Shown one piece after another: positions 43,780 to 47,304 of a DNA stretch of 47,304 nt. Source of the stretch: JAZQQB01 sp045628865 (GTDB lineage: Bacteria > Bacillota > Clostridia > Lachnospirales > Lachnospiraceae); assembly GCA_045628865.1 (NCBI GenBank), contig JAZQQB010000033.1, positions 1-47,304 of the forward strand, read 5' to 3'. A program made the translations under genes and the position numbers. Positions within the stretch are counted from its first letter, which is position 1. Each line of letters opens with the position of its first letter. A model generated the notes under the pieces. That model did no database searches. It was not told where the DNA came from and saw only the letters and a program-made list of their open reading frames with translations.

Positions 43780-45790
43780 TGCTCCTGATCACTGTGATGA
43801 GGTACACATCAAGAGAGGAACTCCTCTTTTGAATGTGTACGACAGTGATACTTGTACCTACAATCAGCAAGAGGCTATCCGACATTTTGAAGGTCCCTGC
43901 ATGGTATTGGCAGGACCGGGGAGTGGGAAGACCTTCGTTATTACCAGAAGAATCAAAAGGCTGATTGAAAAGAAGGGAGTTGATCCCTTAAAGATCCTAG
44001 TGATCACTTTTTCCAAGGCAGCAGCTGAGGAAATGAAAGCACGTTTCCAAAATCTATGTGGTGAAGAGTATTATCCAGTAAACTTTGGTACTTTTCATGC
44101 AATCTTTTTTCAAATCCTGAAAAGAGCGTATCAGCTCGATGGAAATCACATTGTAAAAGAACATGAGAAACGAAATATATTGATGCAGATTGTGCAAAAT
44201 GAATTGTCTGTAGGCGACGAGAATGACTGTGCTTGTGGTGGTACTTCAAGGCATGATTTGCGTAAAAATGATTATACTGACAGAGAAATTTCAGGCTTGA
44301 TCGTGGATGATGATCTGATTGAGAGTGTCTTAAAGGAAATCAGTGTCGTGAAGAATCAGGGGGGCAGTATCGAAGGGTATCATACATCCCTGATGGGAGA
44401 GGATCTGTTTCGCAGAATTTATGTGTCTTATAAAAGACAGTTGGCAGGCATGCGTAAGCTTGATTTTGATGATATGGTACTGTTGACCTATGAGCTTTTT
44501 TCTAAAAGAAAGGATATTTTATCCTACTGGCAGGAGATATTTTCCTATATTCTCATTGATGAGTTTCAGGATATTAATGCAATGCAGTTTCGAGTGGTAA
44601 GACAGCTGTCTGGAAAAAAGAAGAATCTGTTTGTGGTTGGGGATGATGATCAGTCTATTTATGGTTTTCGGGGTTCAAAACCAGAGATCATGCTAAACTT
44701 TGAACAATATTTTCAAGGTGCAAAAAGGATCTTATTGGATCAAAATTTCCGTTCGGATGGTGTAATCGTGGACTGTTCGTTAGCCGTGATCGGACAGAAT
44801 AAAAACCGCTTTTTCAAGGATATAAAACCCTCCCTTGATGGTAAAGTTACATCTGTGGAAACCCTTGCACTTGCTGGAGAAGAGGCTCAGTATGGGTATA
44901 TTTTGGAACAGCTTTTACAGGATGCAAAAACTCATACCCTTTCGGAGAGTGCGGTGCTCTTTCGAATGAATCAAATGGCGGAAGAATTAGCAGAACTTTT
45001 ATCAGCTCATCAGATTCCTTATCGCTGTAAGGAGTTTGGGAAAAGTGTTTATGATCATTTTATTATGAAGGATTATTTGGCCTATTACCGGTTGGCTTTA
45101 GGGGAGCAAAGCAGGGCACTTTTTTATCAGATCATGAATAAGCCTGTTCGTTATTTAAAAAGAAGTGATGTTAGAGAAGGAGAGGTTTCCTTTTCAGATA
45201 TTCTGTCTAGGGTAAGTGATAGAGTTTATGTGGTGGAAAAGGTTCGGAAATTGTCTTATGATCTTAAGAAGCTGTCTAAACTGGAACCATTTCCTGCATT
45301 TATCTATTTGAGAAAGGCAATGGGGTATGATGAGTATTTAAAAAAACTTGCCAGGGAGCAGGGAGTGAATGCAGTGGATTATTTGAAAATAGCAGATAGT
45401 CTTTGCCAAAAGGTAAAAGCATTTCAGACATTAGAAGATCTGCTTTCCCATATTGAAGTGTACGAACGGGAAAGAAAGAAGGCACTTTCTATGGAGGCGA
45501 AGGATGCAGTGACCTTGATGACTATGCACAGTGCCAAGGGTTTAGAATGGAAAAAGGTCTACATTCCGTTATTAAATGAAGGCGTACTTCCAAGTCCTAA
45601 GGCACTTTCTATCGAAGAAGTAGAGGAAGAACGCAGACTATTTTATGTCGCCATGACTAGGGCAAAGGAAAAACTAGTACTTCTGTATGATACTGGAAAT
45701 AAAGAAAATCCTCGATTTATGTCAAGGTTTTTGAACCCAATTATACAAAGATTGTCGAAAATGTCGATGAATTTTTCAACAAATTGTTAA
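43763..45790 (+). CDS. UvrD/PcrA-like superfamily 1 DNA helicase
   Basis: Up to 675 residues. ATP-dependent 3'-5' helicase of the UvrD/Rep family, likely acting in DNA repair or replication. Motifs are Walker A GPGSGKT at 51-57, the Ia segment VITFSKAAAEEMKAR, Walker B LIDEFQDIN (D266, E267), GDDDQSIYGFRG, motif V (TLMTMHSAKGLEWKKVYIP) and motif VI (EERRLFYVAMTRAKEKL). At most 675 residues, it is somewhat shorter than PcrA and ends soon after motif VI, lacking the usual C-terminal extension. The start is uncertain. GTG at 43763 overlaps gltX by 17 bases but has no ribosome site. TTG at 43829 follows GAGAGG at good spacing and would place the helicase core near the N-terminus, as is normal. 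A small hairpin there pairs AGAGG with CCTCT. Confidence 0.9.
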   Translation: MQSLTNAPDHCDEVHIKRGTPLLNVYDSDTCTYNQQEAIRHFEGPCMVLAGPGSGKTFVITRRIKRLIEKKGVDPLKILVITFSKAAAEEMKARFQNLCGEEYYPVNFGTFHAIFFQILKRAYQLDGNHIVKEHEKRNILMQIVQNELSVGDENDCACGGTSRHDLRKNDYTDREISGLIVDDDLIESVLKEISVVKNQGGSIEGYHTSLMGEDLFRRIYVSYKRQLAGMRKLDFDDMVLLTYELFSKRKDILSYWQEIFSYILIDEFQDINAMQFRVVRQLSGKKKNLFVVGDDDQSIYGFRGSKPEIMLNFEQYFQGAKRILLDQNFRSDGVIVDCSLAVIGQNKNRFFKDIKPSLDGKVTSVETLALAGEEAQYGYILEQLLQDAKTHTLSESAVLFRMNQMAEELAELLSAHQIPYRCKEFGKSVYDHFIMKDYLAYYRLALGEQSRALFYQIMNKPVRYLKRSDVREGEVSFSDILSRVSDRVYVVEKVRKLSYDLKKLSKLEPFPAFIYLRKAMGYDEYLKKLAREQGVNAVDYLKIADSLCQKVKAFQTLEDLLSHIEVYERERKKALSMEAKDAVTLMTMHSAKGLEWKKVYIPLLNEGVLPSPKALSIEEVEEERRLFYVAMTRAKEKLVLLYDTGNKENPRFMSRFLNPIIQRLSKMSMNFSTNC

Positions 45791-46043
45791 AATTGTATGA
45801 AAACTGAAAAAAGTTCTACCATTTCTGTTTATTTAGTGGTATAATCACATCATACGAAGTAATAAATTTCGACAAAAGAATCTGACAAATTAATTACAAA
45901 CGGGTAAAAATATGGACATTAGGATGTCTTTAATGTCAGTTTGTGGAAGATTATTGTATATTATAGTGTTTTTATAGGCGGTTTACCGTAAAGTTTTTTA
46001 AGGTAAATAGCTCCTGATTTCGCAGGGCGAAATGGAGGTAAGT
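45791..46043 (+). other. Upstream region of the mecA-like gene
   Basis: No gene is seen. An extended -10 (TGGTATAAT, 45837-45845) is the best promoter candidate. Hairpins follow at 45915-45937 (GACATT with AATGTC) and near 45991-46008 (TTTACC with GGTAAA). Start-site hairpin C covers 46011-46037. The predicted leader is therefore nearly 200 bases and structured. Confidence 0.5.
46011..46037 (+). promoter_or_regulatory. Start-site hairpin C sequestering the mecA-like ribosome binding site
   Basis: CTCC (46011-46014), TG bulge, ATTTCGC (46017-46023), AGG loop, GCGAAAT (46027-46033), GGAG (46034-46037), then exactly six bases to the ATG at 46044. The inner stem is seven perfect pairs, and CTCC pairs with the GGAG ribosome site. 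Confidence 0.75.
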
Positions 46044-46823
46044 ATGGAGTTTTCAAGAACAAGCGATACAAGTATTAAATGTGTCATTACAAAGTCTGAA
46101 ATTGCAAGAGCTGGTGTTTCTCTTTCTGATATTTTGGAACACAAGAATGGATCTATGGAATTTTTACATTCTATTGTTGATCGTGCTGCCAAGGAAGTGG
46201 GATATGATGATGTAGACAAGTTAAATACGTTGCAGATGGCAGTGATTCAGGATCAGATTGTCATTCACATTTCTGAAGGAGATATTGAGCCAGAGCAGTT
46301 CAAGAAGGATATCATGGAGAAAATCGACCAGATGAGCAATGATGATAAGAAGGAATATATCAGTTCCCATATCAAGGAAATCTCATCCGAATTAAAGAAA
46401 ATGGTTGGTGAGATGTTGGGTCTTAAAGCTGGTAAGGATGTTTATGGTGATAAATATTCTGGTAGAAAGCATGTGCCACTTGCTGAGGCTGAGAAGAAAA
46501 TCACAGAGGTTCCTTATCTGTTCTCTTTTGAAACAATGAATGATGTGCTTTTATATTTAGCAAGTATTGAACAGAATTTGAAAGCAACAAGTAAGTTGTT
46601 TAAAAATCAAGATGGTGGATACATCCTTTCTCTGGAAAGTATTCCAGAGGTTACAGATGCTGTAAGCCTGGGAAAAGCAGTGCTTAAAGCATCTGACTTT
46701 GGCAGTGAATTATCACAGAATGCCGAGTTTTTAGCACACATTGAAGAAACGAAAGAATGCGTGATTAAAGATCAGGCAATTGAAAAATTACAAATGTTAC
46801 AAAATTTTTACTTGTCTATGTAA
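46044..46823 (+). CDS. mecA: MecA-like adaptor protein (ClpC adaptor / competence regulator family)
   Basis: 259-residue protein matching the MecA family, adaptors that hand substrate proteins to the ClpCP protease. The N-terminal substrate-binding part begins MEFSRTSDTSIKCVITKSEI. The C-terminal ClpC-binding domain is recognisable by YLFSFETMNDVLLYLASI and the terminal segment around EFLAHIEETKECVIKDQAIEKL. A charged helical linker (about 85-125) makes it longer than Bacillus MecA (about 218 residues). The start at 46044 has GGAG six bases upstream; the in-frame ATG at 46032 overlaps that site and is rejected. Translation may be controlled by hairpin C. Whether it regulates competence in this organism is unknown. 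Confidence 0.85.
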   Translation: MEFSRTSDTSIKCVITKSEIARAGVSLSDILEHKNGSMEFLHSIVDRAAKEVGYDDVDKLNTLQMAVIQDQIVIHISEGDIEPEQFKKDIMEKIDQMSNDDKKEYISSHIKEISSELKKMVGEMLGLKAGKDVYGDKYSGRKHVPLAEAEKKITEVPYLFSFETMNDVLLYLASIEQNLKATSKLFKNQDGGYILSLESIPEVTDAVSLGKAVLKASDFGSELSQNAEFLAHIEETKECVIKDQAIEKLQMLQNFYLSM

Positions 46824-46908
46824 CGATTTTAGGGTATTATCATTTATGGAATAAGATGAAGTTGTTTTATCGACGCTAGAAGGGGCGTAAAGATTAAACG
46901 AAAGGTAA

Positions 46909-46943
46909 AAGGGTGGAAGTCTTATTTTTCACCCTTATTTTTT
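46909..46943 (+). terminator. Intrinsic terminator after the mecA-like gene
   Basis: AAGGGTG (46909-46915) pairs with CACCCTT (46930-46936), followed by ATTTTTT. It separates the mecA-like gene from the zinc-ribbon gene, though only 12 bases remain before that start codon. The downstream gene may depend on read-through or attenuation. Confidence 0.75.
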
Positions 46944-46955
46944 GGGAGTATAAAG

Positions 46956-47304
46956 ATGTTTTGTAGTAAGTGCGGATTAAAATTAACTGAAGAAGCAAAG
47001 TTTTGTGTACGTTGCGGTACAAAGATGCTTGGTTATTCTGGATCAGAGATGAATAGTGTTGACCCGGACGCGATCAAGGATGATACTTACAAAGGGAAAA
47101 GTGAATACAAAGAATTAGAAGATGTTTTGTTTGAACAGATGCAGGCAGTTATGGATGAGGATGACTCGGAAGTAAATTTACAGCCGTTGGTTTATGGATC
47201 AGATAAGAAGTCTCGCAGTGCGAACCGAGTTGTAGTGGGTGATGATGCTGTAGCTTATGAGAAGAAAGCAAAGGCAGAGGCTGAAGAGAAGGCTAGAAAA
47301 GAAG
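46956..47304 (+). CDS. Zinc-ribbon protein, truncated by the window edge
   Basis: The first 116 codons of a gene that runs off the end of the window. The N-terminus is a zinc ribbon (MFCSKCGLKLTEEAKFCVRCGTKM) with two CxxC pairs. A polar, acidic linker follows, then a Lys/Glu/Ala-rich stretch (YEKKAKAEAEEKARKE) that looks like the start of a coiled coil. GGGAG precedes the ATG by eight bases. Such proteins are often membrane-anchored further on, but that part is not visible. No function can be assigned. Confidence 0.75.
   Translation, partial: MFCSKCGLKLTEEAKFCVRCGTKMLGYSGSEMNSVDPDAIKDDTYKGKSEYKELEDVLFEQMQAVMDEDDSEVNLQPLVYGSDKKSRSANRVVVGDDAVAYEKKAKAEAEEKARKE

Overview
The window looks like a chromosomal segment of a spore-forming, probably motile, anaerobic Firmicute, most likely a Lachnospiraceae-type clostridium. 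The evidence is an AT-rich composition, strong GGAGG-type ribosome binding sites, cotJABC and a GerA-family germination gene, a monomeric [FeFe] hydrogenase, a MecA-type adaptor, a methyl-accepting chemotaxis protein and a huge secreted amylase. The genus is not resolved. I found no rRNA, tRNA, CRISPR array, prophage or transposase.

Layout. 1-4974: promoter, secreted 1548-residue GH13 alpha-amylase with many starch-binding modules, and a bidirectional terminator. 4990-7533 (minus): GerA/SpoVAF-like protein, then cotJA, cotJB, cotJC. 7919-13191: AI-2E-family permease, ATP-grasp ligase, and trkA-trkH potassium uptake, ending in a strong terminator. 13217-21488: strong promoter and two tandem giant soluble sensor kinases (K1, K2). 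21523-25000: SH3 membrane protein, DUF378 protein, lipid kinase and acyltransferase. 25067-30818: PAS-type hybrid kinase with a small membrane protein, an AraC regulator and a chemoreceptor. 31264-33683: DUF1266 lipoprotein and [FeFe] hydrogenase. 33957-42136: a second tandem pair of giant kinases (K3, K4). 42319-47304: gltX, a UvrD-like helicase, a MecA-like adaptor and the start of a zinc-ribbon protein.

The standout is the set of four paralogous cytoplasmic kinases of 1354-1364 residues, in two two-gene operons about 12.5 kb apart. Each has the order N-terminal helical region, HD-GYP-like phosphohydrolase domain, TPR region, coiled coil, HisKA, HATPase, receiver. All metal-ligand positions of the HD-GYP domain are kept, while the signature GYP changes from GYP (K1, K2) to GFP (K3) and GAP (K4). 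No membrane segment, PAS domain, Hpt protein, DNA-binding output or GGDEF gene accompanies them. They could couple cyclic-dinucleotide hydrolysis or sensing to a phosphorelay, but that is inference.

A second unexpected pattern is a small hairpin found directly upstream of three unrelated genes (SH3 protein, acyltransferase, mecA-like). In each, a CTCC arm pairs with the GGAG ribosome binding site, and the GGAG lies exactly six bases before the start codon. This looks like a dispersed translational-control element.
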